The notes beneath the pieces were generated by a model that was not told the DNA's origin, did not search any database, and worked only from the letters and a program-made list of their open reading frames with translations. Made by a program: the position numbers and the translations under genes. A DNA stretch of 64,000 bases, from the NCBI GenBank assembly GCA_025174535.1, contig JALBUN010000020.1, positions 496,001 to 560,000 on the forward strand. Direction: 5' to 3'. Origin of the DNA: Cantharellus purpuraceus (lineage: Eukaryota; Basidiomycota; Agaricomycetes; Cantharellales; Hydnaceae). This document shows, one piece after another, positions 24,471 through 35,997 of this stretch. Numbering within the stretch: position 1 is the first letter of the stretch; every line of letters begins with the position of its first letter.

Positions 24471-27160
24471 CTCTCACATCTGACCTTCTCATGTTAGTGG
24501 CTGCTTAGAAGCTATTAATGAGCAGATAAGAAACACAATGAAACAATTGAGCATGGGAGCTGGAGAGCTGTGGTCACGCTGTTGCAATACTCACACTGTA
24601 GGAAGAGAATACACTTATCTGCAGTCCCATGGGGACTGTTAAAAAGTGCAGGAAATGCTCCAAACCAGTGATTGAGCACTGGTCTAAAGTGTGGTTGGTG
24701 AGGATGCAGAGAGGTTGGCAGGCACTGATGCGCAGTAGGAGAATGAATATGAAAAGTGCATTTTTGGTCTGATCATGAGTTCAGATATGGCTTCTTTTAA
24801 GTCCAAACTTATCATATAGCACTGGTTTGAAGAAATAAATACACTGGTTCTGACTATATATGACACTAGTGTAGACACTGCTGGACCAGTCGATCTTCAT
24901 TGCAGACACCATACATAGCACACCAGGCAGATGGCACCAATATTTATATACATGAGTCAAGCATGGAGGTGTGGCAGAATGGAACAAGAGGCAGCCAGCC
25001 TGAAGTTGTAGTGTGATCAGTATATATCAGCATGGCGGCGAGATGGGTAGCAATCGAAAACTCAGCATAGAAGAATAGAGATTTGCTGGAGAGCATTAGC
25101 ATGAGCATGAGGTGATATATAGACTTCAGTTCCCATCATCTGAGTTGGAGTAATCTGAACCATGTGAGGGGCCATCTGATTTTCCCAACTCATTGGTTTC
25201 TTCAACATGGTTTGCATCCTGTAAACAGTCAAACTATTGACTGAGCATCAATATTGGGAAAGAACCTTTCTATGAGATCTTGTCACTCTTGAAAGGCTGG
25301 CTGATGGCTGCAAATGCAAGAGTTTAGTTGCAGCACAGGAAAGCATACCATATGCACTGCTTGAGCCTGGGCCAACTTTGCTTTGCCAATCTGAATGTAC
25401 CAAGTTTTAAACCATAGAAATAATACATCAGAATACATACCTTTAGAGTGACTGTGCAATGTTGCCAGGTGGCTAAATGAGAGCACAAGGGATATCTGTT
25501 TTGGAACCCACAAAATTATGGTGTTAGGGCAAACTCTAAATCACCATAATTCCATGAATGAACAGCTGAGAAGAATATCATTCTACTGCAGCACAACTCC
25601 AGAAATGACTTAACATTTGTACTTTGGTTACAATCCGTTGTAATGGTCAATGCAGACGATATGCAGGAAGGTAATACATTTCTTAGCAGTGGGGAATGAA
25701 TAAGACTTCCAGAGTCTAGAGTTCATGGACACTTAGGGGTCCAGATATTCCAAAATGAGGTGAATGCACTTAGAGGCTAGAGGAAGTAGGTGGATGAATC
25801 CGACCGTCCAACCAGTGACACTCTGAAGTGGGTAATAGCAATGTGTGAAGTAGTCTAGCAACTGCTTCACATGAGTTCAAGCTTCTAATGCTCTGCAAAG
25901 GCAGTACACACTAGCTACTTAAACAAGAGCACTAATGGCAGGACTATTGACAGACAATCTCACCCTGTAGATTTGTAGTCACATGAGGCAGATACTACAC
26001 TCATGCCCAAAGCAGGAATATCACTACTTCGAGTGCAATCAAATACAGTTACACAACTGTAAGCGACCCTTGAACTGGACAATCAACAGTTACTGAGATA
26101 TAGAGGATGACACTGTATGTCACTCTAGTCACACTGATGTGCAAATGATGGGGTAGAAATGGTTATTTATTCAGAGGCAGAATGGGCTCCTTTTATATTG
26201 TATTTACAGGAGCTGACTAATACTACTGGAAACTTCTACCTATTAATAGATGGAATCTACTGGAAGCTAGTGGAATATGTGAGAAGGGGGTGGAAGTTTC
26301 CTAGCCAATGAGCTGCTTGGATTTGCTCTGACTCATGGCATGAGTCATGGATGGAGTCATAGTGTGACTCAGAGCAGGAGTCATAGCATGAGTCACCATT
26401 ACTCAAATAACTTGGTCAATACTTGGTTTCCCAGGCTGATCAGCATAGCTATGGGTAGGCACAGCTTCTATTGAACTCTCCACCGAAAATGGAGTCAGGA
26501 GGTGCAGTGGTTGCGAAGATATTGAGCATTTACTGGCAGTGGTGACCAGATTGAGTCAGAGATTGAAATGAGTCATGTGATTGAAAATGAGTCAGTTGTC
26601 CAGGTGACTCCAGCTGACTTTAAAGCTGCTGACATCTGCAAAGGTTTGTGGGTCCATGTGGGTCCCAAAACTTTGCCCAGCAGAACAATAAGTTTGTAGA
26701 CTCATTTCTGCATGGAAAATTCCTGAAAAAATATGAAAAAATAGAGAATATTTGAATGGCCCTGAATTAAGAGAAAGCAGCAGATATATGCTGATATTTT
26801 GAGGCCATGAAGTGAAATTGTACAGTTTTGGGACTTTAAACAAGATCTTTTAAGGGAAAACCAGTTCCCATACAATATCACTTGGGTGCAAATGTGCATG
26901 CTGGGAATTAAACATGCACTTTCACAGATTCCTTGAAGCATTTAGTGGCCTATATAACATAGGCAAACAAAATGTAGACTATTAATTGTAATTACTGGCA
27001 TTTGGTCATCATTAGTCAAAGACAGTTTGCATTTCTCAGCACTGGTGCTGGATAACTCTTTTTTCCTGTTGCCTGCTGTAGATTGATTGGGAGCTCCACT
27101 GTTCTTAGGCTGCATGAATATATTGTTGAAAAAATGTCCATGTCATTGTTGTCACTGCTG
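24471..27160 (-). mobile_element. Retroelement relic, inverse homologue of 37330-38787
   Basis: From about 25490 to 27000 the minus strand matches 37330-38787 of the plus strand in blocks. Shared landmarks are GTTTGCCCTAACACCATAAT, the GCATTGACCA region, CTGTAAATACAATATA, and CAAATATTCTCTATTTTTCC with GAATATTCCATGCA. Coding capacity is absent. The pair probably represents long terminal or untranslated parts of the same old retroelement family in opposite orientations. Sequence from 24471 to about 25490 has no clear partner in the window. Confidence 0.55.
26329..26594. promoter_or_regulatory. Cluster of seven TGASTCA (AP-1/Gcn4-type) sites
   Basis: Perfect heptamers lie at 26329-26335 (TGACTCA), 26341-26347, 26365-26371 (TGACTCA), 26389-26395, 26552-26558, 26569-26575 and 26588-26594. 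Further GAGTCA half-matches lie between them. TGASTCA is the bZIP site of Gcn4/CPC1-type and AP-1-type regulators. The cluster lies in a retroelement relic, so it may be an old enhancer of that element. Function is inference. Confidence 0.55.
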
Positions 27161-27851
27161 GTATCATTGGCTGTGCAGGTGTTGGGATTGGGCCAAAAGA
27201 TTGGGTAAGGTGTGTGATGTGAGGACAAAGCCACCTGTAAGCTGTGGTGAGTACATGTCAGGTGAAGGCACAATACTTACCTTTACAACAGTCACACCCT
27301 TGTTCACCAAAGAAACAATGGCCTTGGTGGCAGATTTGGCCTTTTTCTTGTTCTTTCTGGAAGGCTGAACATCAAGGGGGGGATTAGACGGTGTGTCCAT
27401 GTCTGACTCAGTGCTGGCAGTGTGCTTGTGAGTGGAGTTAGTGCTTGTGACTGCCTTGGCACCAGTGTCCTTGGTTGGATTGCTAGCAGAGGTCTGGCAT
27501 GTTCCAGCACTGTGTTTCTTTGTAGATCCAATGCTGTTCATCTGTGCTGTTTTCTCCTTCACTCTGTCATTGTGTGCCTTTGCCTTCTTCATTTTTTTTC
27601 TTACCAAATGTTGGCTCCATCCCATTCTGTTAAGCACACCTTTGGTCACTTTCTCATGCTTGCTCTGAAGAATTTTTAAGATATTGTTGTATGAGTGTTT
27701 GGATTGGCCACAGTCCCTGAAAGTGATTGAGTTCCAGGTGCCCCTTCAAAACCTGAGGATTGTTGACTATGAGCATGCAAAAATGACATAAAGAGAGGCT
27801 CTCACACTCATCTCAACCATCACTATGTCACACCTCTCTTGTTTAAGATTG
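27161..27851. other. Repeat-derived sequence with one Lys/Thr-rich minus-strand ORF
   Basis: The minus-strand frame 27164-27649 (161 aa) is rich in Lys, Ser and Thr (for example SRKNKKKAKSATKA). I recognise no domain in it. Lying between retroelement relics, it is probably transposon-derived. No other gene is seen. Confidence 0.3.
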
Positions 27852-28174
27852 TTATGACTATATTCATTAATGCCCAGATCTCTGTCCGATCCACTCAGAT
27901 CCCCATGCACATGAAATCTATACTCCATTTGGAAACCATCACATCTTCATTTAGTTTGTCCAATCATCACCATTGACCTTGCTCATCCACCTCCGGTGTC
28001 ATGGGGACCCCATGACACACCCTGATCCTCACTCTGACTCCAACCCCCAACTCCAATCCAAGTTCCAACCACCCAATTGGAACAAGTGCATAACAGTATA
28101 TTTGAACTGCCGTACTCACTCCTACCCCAGTGCCATGATCCACCACCAATTCCAAACATGCATGAACTGTTGAG
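27852..28174 (+). mobile_element. LTR fragment and leader of old Gypsy element (family B)
   Basis: TTGTTATGACTATATTCATTAATGCCCAG near 27852 matches the start of the LTR at 46149, but the body of the LTR is largely missing. The following sequence (about 28015-28174, including GTGCATAACAGTATAT) matches the untranslated leader before the gag copy at 47135. Confidence 0.55.
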
Positions 28175-29220
28175 GTGCCTGCTCCCAGCGTCGACACCAT
28201 CCCCAAGGTCGTCAAAGAACTGATGGGCCATATAGAGGCTGCCAACAAAGAGGACAATACTCCACCCTCCCTGAATCTGGTGCAAGCCATCTCCCTGCTC
28301 ACCAGCAGCATCTGTACCTCACAAGCTCCTAAGTCCTGGACCAAGGTCTGGGAACCTGACCCTTTCAACAGCTCTGATCCATGCAACTTCCAACTGTTCC
28401 TGGTACAATGCCAATTGAACTTCCATGACCACCCTGACACATTTATATCCAATTGGGTGAAGGTCACCTTTGCCATGTCCTATCTCAAGGGCACTGCACT
28501 GGACTACTTTGAACCAGTGCTCATGGATGACTCCAATGACCCAATATGGTCAGAGGACTCTGACTCCAACTCTGGACCAATTTTGGTCTTACAACCCTGA
28601 GGCCAATGCCAAGAATGAACTTGATCAACTTTGGATGAAGGAAAACTATCGCAAAATACATTGTGAGTTTCCAGCAACTAGCTCCAAAGGTCCAATGGGT
28701 TGACACCACACTCTGATGCCAATTTTATGTTGGCCTCCCATCTTGCATCAAGGATGAGATATCATGCATTGGTAAGCTGGATACTCTGGTTAACCTTTGC
28801 AAGCTCACCCAATCCATTGATGCCTGTTATTGGGAATGTCAATTGGAGGTCTCCTGTGAAAATTCAGCTAACAACAGGTTGGACAAATTGTCAGACAAGA
28901 CCCCAAAGTCCAACAAGGGGTCCGATAAGAAGACCACTACCAACTCTGGCCAGAAGTCAAACACTGGTAATGCTGCTGCTTCTGGTTCTGGTCAGAACAA
29001 CTCTGGCACTGGCAACAACTCCAGAGCTCACAAAAGTACTCTGGACCTCTCCACTAAGCTGGGAAAGGATGGCAAACTTACCCTGTCTGTTCTGTGGAAA
29101 GCCTGGTCACCAAGCCAAGGATTGCAACAAGGCAACCTCATCCACTGCAAAAGCAAAGGGCCATGTGGCCAACACTACAGTTGATAAGTCCAATGCCAAG
29201 GTGACGGACCCAAAAAAATA
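28175..29220 (+). pseudogene. Degraded Ty3/Gypsy gag (family B, copy 1)
   Basis: Capsid-like frame begins PAPSVDTIPKVVKELMGH and continues LNFHDHPDTFISNWVKVTFAMSYLKGTALDYFEP, then shifts frame near 28575 and again near 28700. A CCHC zinc knuckle (CGKPGHQAKDC, about 29088-29130) lies near the end. The copy at 47135-48151 has the same order. It is not translatable as one protein. Protease remnants (about 29340-29395) follow, and the chromovirus at 29431 interrupts the element. Confidence 0.7.
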
Positions 29221-29430
29221 GTAAGCAGTCCTCTAGCCTCTATACAGGCTGAGGCTGCATTGGTACTCCCCATGCAATAAACAAGATCCACCTGAACGCA
29301 TCCACTCTTTCTCACTCTGACTCTCTTACCCTCCTCGTCCACTCTGACTCCATTTCTGATACCGCTATCCAAGCATTAATTGACACCAGTTCTACTCACT
29401 GTTTCCAATTTACATAAACTCTGCACATAC

Positions 29431-29792
29431 TGTGAGGGCGACGCTGATGACAAGGCCACAACAACAAGATACTCAATAAGTGAGAGCCGATAAGAAATAA
29501 TGCCAGCTGGTACAGCGGATATCCTCAGTCTATACAGCTGTTTCTGATAAATACATGGGACTTACCTGGTACAGCGGATATCCTCAGAGATCAAGCTGAG
29601 GGGATCACACTGCACCAAGGCGAGTCTTTATACTAAATGATGGAGACGGATAGGAGAACCAAGATAGGGGAGGAAGGATAGGGGAAGTGATAGGGGCAAT
29701 GAAATAGGGGAGACGCACCCTGACAGGCTGCGCTGATAGGGGTGTCAAGAGAAAATACTAAAAATAGAATATGACTTATTTGAACCCTGACA
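29431..29792 (-). repeat. 3' LTR of the chromovirus
   Basis: 362 bp, begins TGTGAGGGCGACGCTGATGA and ends TTTGAACCCTGACA on the plus strand. The left TSD is CATAC at 29426-29430. Confidence 0.93.
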
Positions 29793-29805
29793 TCACCTCC
29801 CTCTT
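29793..29805 (-). other. Polypurine tract of the chromovirus
   Basis: On the minus strand AAGAGGGAGGTGA directly abuts the 3' LTR, the expected position of the plus-strand primer in reverse transcription. Confidence 0.7.
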
Positions 29806-29845
29806 AATGCATGTCATCTCGATATGCACTATCGTCCCATCCATC

Positions 29846-30283
29846 TCAAGAGAGACACACCCTGAAGCACTCTGCAAGGTCCCTTCTCACTCTCTGCCAA
29901 AGTAGAGCCCATGACGAGTGTTGATGGTGACTCTTCTCTGCCTTGGGGTAAAGTGGGATGGTGAACTCTCCAGGGGATATGGGATCGTTCGTGCTGAAAA
30001 CTGCTCCAAGTATCATCTCCCCTCCCTCATAGGTGACTTTACCGGCGAGCCCTTGGAAGGCGTATGGTATGTCATAGTTGCCGATGAATACAGGGTCCCC
30101 GATGTAGTATGTCTGGCGTCTTGATGGATTACGATGCCAGAAGGGGAAATGAACTTGTGGAGGTGGAGATGGGAGGTTATAATCCTCTACAGCACGTGCA
30201 GTATCCCTTGAGTCAACTGACCAAGTGATTGATGGGTAGGAACGGAGTGAGCGTAGAGGGGTGGATTCAGACTGGTAAGGCAT
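29846..30283 (-). CDS. Extra ORF (145 aa) downstream of integrase in the chromovirus
   Basis: An intact 145-codon frame sits between the integrase stop and the polypurine tract, where most chromoviruses have no gene. The ATG at 30283 is in good context (CCACCATGC), and a TATATAAG lies about 67 bases upstream (30343-30350), so it may have its own transcript. The protein is Pro/Ser-rich at first, then has a beta-like middle (YYIGDPVFIGNYDIPYAFQG, GKVTYEGGEMILGAVFS). There is no signal peptide or membrane helix, so it does not look like an envelope protein. I do not recognise it. Confidence 0.5.
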   Translation of the reverse strand: MPYQSESTPLRSLRSYPSITWSVDSRDTARAVEDYNLPSPPPQVHFPFWHRNPSRRQTYYIGDPVFIGNYDIPYAFQGLAGKVTYEGGEMILGAVFSTNDPISPGEFTIPLYPKAEKSHHQHSSWALLWQRVRRDLAECFRVCLS

Positions 30284-30342
30284 GGTGGGTTGGGTAGTGA
30301 ACGATGATGGTTTTACTGAGGAAGGGGAAGTGGATTCACTGG

Positions 30343-30350
30343 CTTATATA
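30343..30350 (-). promoter_or_regulatory. Candidate TATA box for the extra retrotransposon ORF
   Basis: TATATAAG on the minus strand, 59 bases from its end to the ATG at 30283, which leaves a short leader. It is not part of either LTR. Confidence 0.4.
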
Positions 30351-30389
30351 CAGTTAGTGGAATTTTGGCATGGATGAATTTAGTGAGCG

Positions 30390-31502
30390 CTAAGCTTCAC
30401 TGTGCCTATTCTGCGGCTCTGAAATGTGTCCAATACCACGTGTTGGGTTCCTGCCAGCTGTCCAATCAAAGAGGACCTGTTTGGGAGGTTCTGTGAAGTT
30501 CTCAAAGCGTCTGAAGGGAAGAGCCGCATAGGTGGCTGCCGAAATATGCCTTGGGGCTTCAGGATTTTCCCGATGGAAGTCTGCAATGCACCTTCTAGCC
30601 CCACTGGCATCCTTAGCTGGGATCCAGAGGTCGTCAGCAGCTCCATAGCCCTTCCAACGCACCAGGTATTCCAGTCTTCCTCGGAAAACTCTGCTGTCAA
30701 GGATCTTCTCAACTTCGTATTCCTGTACTCCATCTCGAATGACTGGAGGTGGTGGAGGAGATGACTGGCGTTCAGGGATGGGATCCTTTTCATAAGGACA
30801 GAGTAAGACAACAGAGAACACTGGATGAGTGTGGCCAAAGATTGGGGGAAGTTGTAGGCCATAGGCATTTCGTGAGACCACCTTATTAATCACATACGGT
30901 CCTAACCATTTGTGATCAAGTTTCTTGGTTGGACAGGTGGTGGTGATATTTTGTGCATTGAGCCAGACCTTGTCACCAAGTTTGTATACTGGGGCTGCTT
31001 GCCGATGGGCATCATAGAATCGTGCCATATCATCAGCTGCCTTTTCCAGGGCAGAGCGAGCCTCAGTGGTGGCCATCTCCATACGCTCAGTGAATTCTTC
31101 CAGTGCTTCAAGTTGTGTCTCTCGGATTGGCTCTAGCCCAAGCCTTGGGTGTTGGCCTGTATCAAGCATGAAGGGGGTTGATTGCGTGGAGGAGTGGATG
31201 CGGTTGTTGTATGTGAATTCGGCAAGAGGAACCCACTCAATCCAGTCATCCTGGCACTGATTGACGAAAAGCCTCAAGTATTGTTCAATTTCTTGATTGA
31301 CCCTTTCCGTCTGACCATCAGTTTGTGGATGATATGCTGTGGATGCTGCAACCTTGATCCCCAAAAGCTTATTGAGCTCGCGCATAAATTGAGAGACAAA
31401 CTGGGTGCCACGGTCACTGATGATCTCCTCAGGAAGGCCATGGTGTTTCCACACATGGTCTCAGAAAAGTTGTGCAACTCCTATGGAGTTGATGTCAGAG
31501 AC
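30390..31502 (-). pseudogene. Chromovirus integrase core (3' half) and chromodomain
   Basis: Continues pol after the 560-bp insertion. HHGLPEEIISDRGTQF holds the second catalytic Asp of the DDE core. AYHPQTDGQTERVNQEIEQY holds the region of the catalytic Glu. A GPY/F-like segment (KWLGPYVINKV) follows, then a chromodomain (EYEVEKILDSRVFRGRLEYL, RWKGYGAADDLW). A TGA interrupts the frame just after the insertion (LF*DHVWKHHG), where CGA is the likely original codon. The open part runs 31454-30390. Chromodomains steer integration to modified chromatin. Confidence 0.85.
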
Positions 31503-32062
31503 GCTTGTTCGGAATCATGTCAGTATACAATATTCTGATGTATATGAGATATACATCAGAATTTCAATGATACATAAAGCCAGGGAGTTACAATTTGGAT
31601 ATCTTAAAAGATTTCGGATGTGTGAAATTTTCATAAATATAAACATATATTCTATATTTTAATAAACTTTTAAAGATAAGACATTTGGTTGAGATGAACA
31701 TAATCATTTACATGTACATAATAGGAATGTATATATGAATATAATTGGTATTATATAGGGTATTTAGATATACAAATACCAGGTGGGGATTAAAGATAGT
31801 TCAAATTATGTTACAAGTATTGTATAAGAAAGAATCAATGATATTTGGATGTTCCTTCAAGAGAGTTGCCACCACTAAATCAGGAAAAAAAGAATTATTT
31901 TTGAGAATTATGCCAAAATATCAAAATATGTTTTAATCTAGTATATTGTGTAAAATTTGAGAATCATGTTGAAATATGAAAATAAGTTTGAATTGAAGTG
32001 TATTGTATAAAATTTGAGGAAAATAGGTTGTACATACGTATTTGTTGTATTTCTGAATAAGC
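31503..32062. mobile_element. AT-rich 560-bp insertion inside the integrase gene
   Basis: Inserted in the integrase. The flanks carry the duplication GTCAGAG (31494-31500 and 32063-32069). The ends are related inverted repeats, GCTTGTTCGGAA and GCTTATTCAGAA. It has no coding capacity. A diverged partial copy in reverse orientation lies at about 45700-45963, ending in the same AACAAGC. It is a non-autonomous element whose superfamily is not clear. Confidence 0.65.
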
Positions 32063-32905
32063 GTCAGAGGTGGTAGGGATAACATGTGCTCGTTTGGAAA
32101 GACGGTCCACAACGACAAGGAGTGCATCATAGCCGTGGCTGATGGGTAGTTCTACAATAAGGTCAACAGATATCACTTGCCACCTCCGATCTGGGACACG
32201 ATTAGGCAGGAGTTTACCCATAGGAGGAGCAGGGAAAGTTTTTGTCCGATTGCAGAGGTCACATCCCTTGACATATTTGGCAATGTATCGTCCAAATCCA
32301 GGCCACCAGTAGCTGCGGGATACAAGTTCTGTTGTTCTCCAGCGACCAGGGTGACCTGTAATGTGAGTATCGTGGTGTGCCCTTACAATGTCATGGAGCA
32401 ATTTTGGGTCAAGAGGGACATATACCTTGCCACGATAGAGGACGAGTCCATTCTCCTCGGTCCATTCCTGTCCTCGTAAATTCCGAGAGGGACCAAGTTC
32501 CTTAAGAGCCTTTACAACCTTTTCATCTCTGTTGGTGCAGTTCTGCACACGTTCCAGGAATATGTCTCCTTCTCCTGTGATCATTTGAGCTTCTGGCCCT
32601 GGATAGGTGGATGTCGCATCGATGTGGAACAGCTCAGGGCCAAGAAGAACCTGGTTCTGGTTATCTTCCTCCCCCCGCTTATGATCTACACGTCGTGAGA
32701 GGGCATCAGGTTTGGCTGAATGTCGTCCAGGACGGTGGATCAGTTCAAAGTCAAAACGAGAAAGGTATAGTGACCAGCGAGCTTGTCGATGATTGAGATT
32801 CTGAGCTGTACAGAAATATGTGAGGTTTTGATGGTCGTTAAGGATCTCAATCTTGTATTTGGTCCCTTCCAAGATGTGGCGCCATTCTTCTAGTCCACGG
32901 ATGAC
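32063..32905 (-). pseudogene. Chromovirus RNase H end and integrase N-terminal half
   Basis: After the stop at 32906-32908 the frame continues with GLEEWRHILEGTKYKIEILN and RHSAKPDALSRR (end of RNase H / linker). The integrase zinc-binding HHCC domain follows (HHDTHITGHPG ... CDLCNRTK), then the first catalytic Asp in VISVDLIVELP, before the AT-rich insertion cuts it at HVIPTTSD. Confidence 0.85.
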
Positions 32906-34642
32906 TTAGAGCAATTCCTTATCATGGATGGCATAGTTGCGCTCTGCATCTGAAAGGCTCTTGGATACAAAACCTACCGGCCTCCATTTCTCATCGTCAC
33001 AGAGTTGAGATAGAACAGCACCTGTTGCATATGCTGAAGCATCTGTCTCTAGTCGGAAATGCTTGGTTTGATCTGGGAGGACAAGGATTGGAGTTGATGT
33101 GACAAGCTGCTTGAGTTTATCAAAGGCTTCTTGTTCTGGGCCATCAGGTATCCAGGACCACTGTGTATCTGCCTTTGTTAACCAATTCAGAGGCTTTGTG
33201 ATATGTGAGAAGTCCTCAATGAAGTGACGATAGAAATTGATGAAACCCAGGAAGGATTTGACTTCTGTCACATTGCGCGGTGTGGGCCAGTCCCTGACTC
33301 CGGCCACCTTAACTGGGTCCATAGCTACCTGTCCCTGTGAGAGAATCAATCCAAGATAATCTACCTTCTGTTGTGAGAAAAGGCATTTCTCTGGTTTGAG
33401 GTACAGGTGGTTGGCCCGAAGAATTTCAAGGACAGATTGCACGATCGTGTGGTGTTGTTCTAGGGATTCAGTGAAAATGAGGATGTCGTCCATGAACACT
33501 ACCATAGTGCCATCATCAATGAGCTCCTTGAAAATGCCATTCATCATCGTCTGAAAGGTTGCTTGGCTGTTTGTGAGACCAAAGAACATGACCAGGGGTT
33601 CAAATAGACCACGATTGGTTCGAAAGGCTGCCTTCCACTCATCGCCCGCTTTAATACGCACATTGTTATATCCCCATCGGATGTCAAGCTTGGTAAAGTA
33701 CTTGGCATTGGCTGCGGCAATTTTATTCATGATGTCTGGTACCGGGGGTAGTGGGTAGGCGTTCTTGATTGTGATATCATTCAGCTTGGGGTAGTCTTGC
33801 ACAAAACGAAGATTACCGTCCTTCTTCTTCACAAAAAAGACAGGGGATGCCATGGGTGACTTGGAAGGACGTATACAATGATTCTGTAGGTTCTCCTCAA
33901 GGAATGCATCCAACTCCTTCTGCTCATTTGGGGACATTGGATAGACCTTTGTGCTGAAGGGTTGCGCTCCTGGAGTGAGTTCAATAGCGTGGTCCCACAG
34001 TTTTCGAGGTGGAAGTTGGTCAAAGGATTCCTTTGCAAAAACATCCTTAAATCCCCAGTACGCCTTTGGGACAATCTCCTCAAAGGTTTTGACTGGAGTA
34101 GATTCTGCAGCCTTCTGTGCGAGCTGTTGAGAAACTGTTGAACCAGCATAGATATTCTCCAAGTCTTCTTCTACAAAGATAACAAATGTTTGGTCTCCCC
34201 CGTATTGGGGTTGCCCGTGTGAGTTCTTGCCATTTGAAGGAGTTGTACCAAGCGAATGCTCTTTGTGTTCTGGTACTTCTCCACATGAATCAGGGCAGCA
34301 AGTCATCTGTACCTTTCCTGTATGCCAGTCTACCTCTGGGTTGTGCTTCACCAGCCAGGTGTGCCCAACAATTATGCCAAAGGTTCCCAGGCTTGTGACT
34401 GAAAATGTGGCACGTTCGGTATGGGTCCCATATGTGCAGATGAGATCGACTTCTTCCTTAATTGAACCTGCTTCATTTGGGGTCCCATCAATGTTATAAA
34501 CAGGTATGGCACGTGGTAGAGGGCATGTTCGAAGTTTCTCTGCTTTGACATATTCTGCATCAATGAACATTCCTGTAGCACCACTATCGAGGAGTGCATC
34601 CACAGCTAGAGGGTATCCAGTGTCTACCGAGTGGATTTTCAT
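32906..34642 (-). pseudogene. Chromovirus protease, reverse transcriptase and start of RNase H
   Basis: The frame opens with a retropepsin-like aspartic protease (ALLDSGATGMFID, then GIIVGHTWLVKHNP). The RT region follows: PMASPVFFVKKKDGNLRFVQ, YFTKLDIRWGYNNVRIK, the YxDD-type core VVFMDDILIF, and KSFLGFINFYRHFI. RNase H begins at LETDASAYATGAVLSQ and stops at DKELL followed by TAA (likely CAA before mutation). Gag and pol are in different frames, so a frameshift or separate start is implied. Confidence 0.88.
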
Positions 34643-34854
34643 GGGAATTCTTGTACATCGACGGATGTCTGCAGATCAAAGGTAGAGACGAGGAGGGTCA
34701 TCATGTTTAGCTGGAAGTTGAGAAGGGTTTTCAGGCATGGCTGTTTTGGTTTCAGTCTGATGGACAAGGGAGTGTGCGTGTAACATATCGCTTGTGAGCC
34801 CTACAGTACATGATTCAAGAACTGAAAACCGGTTTGTCAGGCAGGGCATGCTCT

Positions 34855-35997
34855 TCACTGCTGACTGGCCTGAAAATCCTGCTTCTCCTCTTGCTTTGGA
34901 ATTACTGCCTTCTGCGCTTCTTCCTTGGTCTTCAGTGCAGCTGCTACTGACTCTGATATCATGCCTGCAATTGCTGTTTGTGTGAGATCAGCTCGGATAC
35001 ATTCCTTGCGTGGTTCAGGGCATGCTGGGGATATATGGCCATGCTTTCCACAGTTATAGCACATCTGAGTCTCAATGCGATGGCGGTTGGAGTCAATATC
35101 CATAGGTGCAGCACCATTAGAGGTTGCCAAGGTAGTTGGTACAGAGATGACCGGAGTGCTGTGAGGGCAGGATGGGGTAGAGCGGGCAGGAGTGAGGGAA
35201 GTCTGAGCACGTCTCACTTCTAGAAGCCGACGGTGGTTGCGGTCAATTTGACAGGCCGCTTCCTTCCATGCCTTGAGATCGGATGGGAGGGATGGCTGTG
35301 CATGGATCTTGTCAAGAATCATTGCAGGGAGCCCTCGGGCATAGGCATCTTCCAGTGCTGCATCATTAAACCCAGTCCTTCCTGCTAGTATCTCAAACTG
35401 TGCCGTGTATTCATCCGCTGACATGCCAGGTGTCATCCTAAGATCGTGTAGCTTTGTTCGTGCTGTTCGAGAGCGGTCAGGGTCCCCAAAAGTGTTCTCC
35501 ACCTGCTTAATGAATTCCTCCAAGGTGGAGAGCGGTGAGGTCCTGTCAATGACTGCCTGTGTCTCATTGTGCGCCCATACTTCAGCAGAACCTCCTGTCA
35601 TAAAAGAGAGGGCATAGAGGATCTTGGTCCGCTCATCTGGGAAAGATGTAGGCTGGACTGCAATGGCAAGCCTGATAGAGCAAATGAAACCTTCCGTCTC
35701 TGCACGATCTCCATTGAATTTGGCTGGTTCAGCTGCCCTTATTGGGCGAATGGATGACGATGTAGGAGAAGGTATGGGAAATGAGGTGGTCTGAGAGATG
35801 GTCTGTGCTGCAGCGATGGCGGCAGCAGTGGCAGCATCTGCTAGGTTGTTCTGGACATTGGCGAACTGGCTTTGGAGGTGCTGGTATTGGAGTTGCAGCT
35901 GCTGGAGTTGCTGTGCCTGGGTGTTGAACAACGCTCGCAGAAAGCCACCACTTTCACCTAGAGTGTCCCAATAGGCTTCAGGGAGCTGATCGGTCAT
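34855..35997 (-). CDS. Chromovirus Gag, 380 aa, intact
   Basis: The retrotransposon capsid protein packages the RNA in virus-like particles. A Gln-rich N-terminus (QLQQLQLQYQHLQSQ) is followed by a capsid-type region (AAEPAKFNGDRAETEGFI, YALSFMTGGSAEVWA, DPDRSRTARTKLHDLRM, SADEYTAQFEILAGRTG) and a CCHC zinc knuckle, CYNCGKHGHISPAC. The frame is uninterrupted. The start at 35997 lies close behind the primer site, as expected. Confidence 0.88.
   Translation of the reverse strand: MTDQLPEAYWDTLGESGGFLRALFNTQAQQLQQLQLQYQHLQSQFANVQNNLADAATAAAIAAAQTISQTTSFPIPSPTSSSIRPIRAAEPAKFNGDRAETEGFICSIRLAIAVQPTSFPDERTKILYALSFMTGGSAEVWAHNETQAVIDRTSPLSTLEEFIKQVENTFGDPDRSRTARTKLHDLRMTPGMSADEYTAQFEILAGRTGFNDAALEDAYARGLPAMILDKIHAQPSLPSDLKAWKEAACQIDRNHRRLLEVRRAQTSLTPARSTPSCPHSTPVISVPTTLATSNGAAPMDIDSNRHRIETQMCYNCGKHGHISPACPEPRKECIRADLTQTAIAGMISESVAAALKTKEEAQKAVIPKQEEKQDFQASQQ

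Noticed and set aside
29846..30283. Envelope-like gene in the retrotransposon
   Set aside because: The ORF has no signal peptide and no membrane helix, so an envelope role is unsupported.
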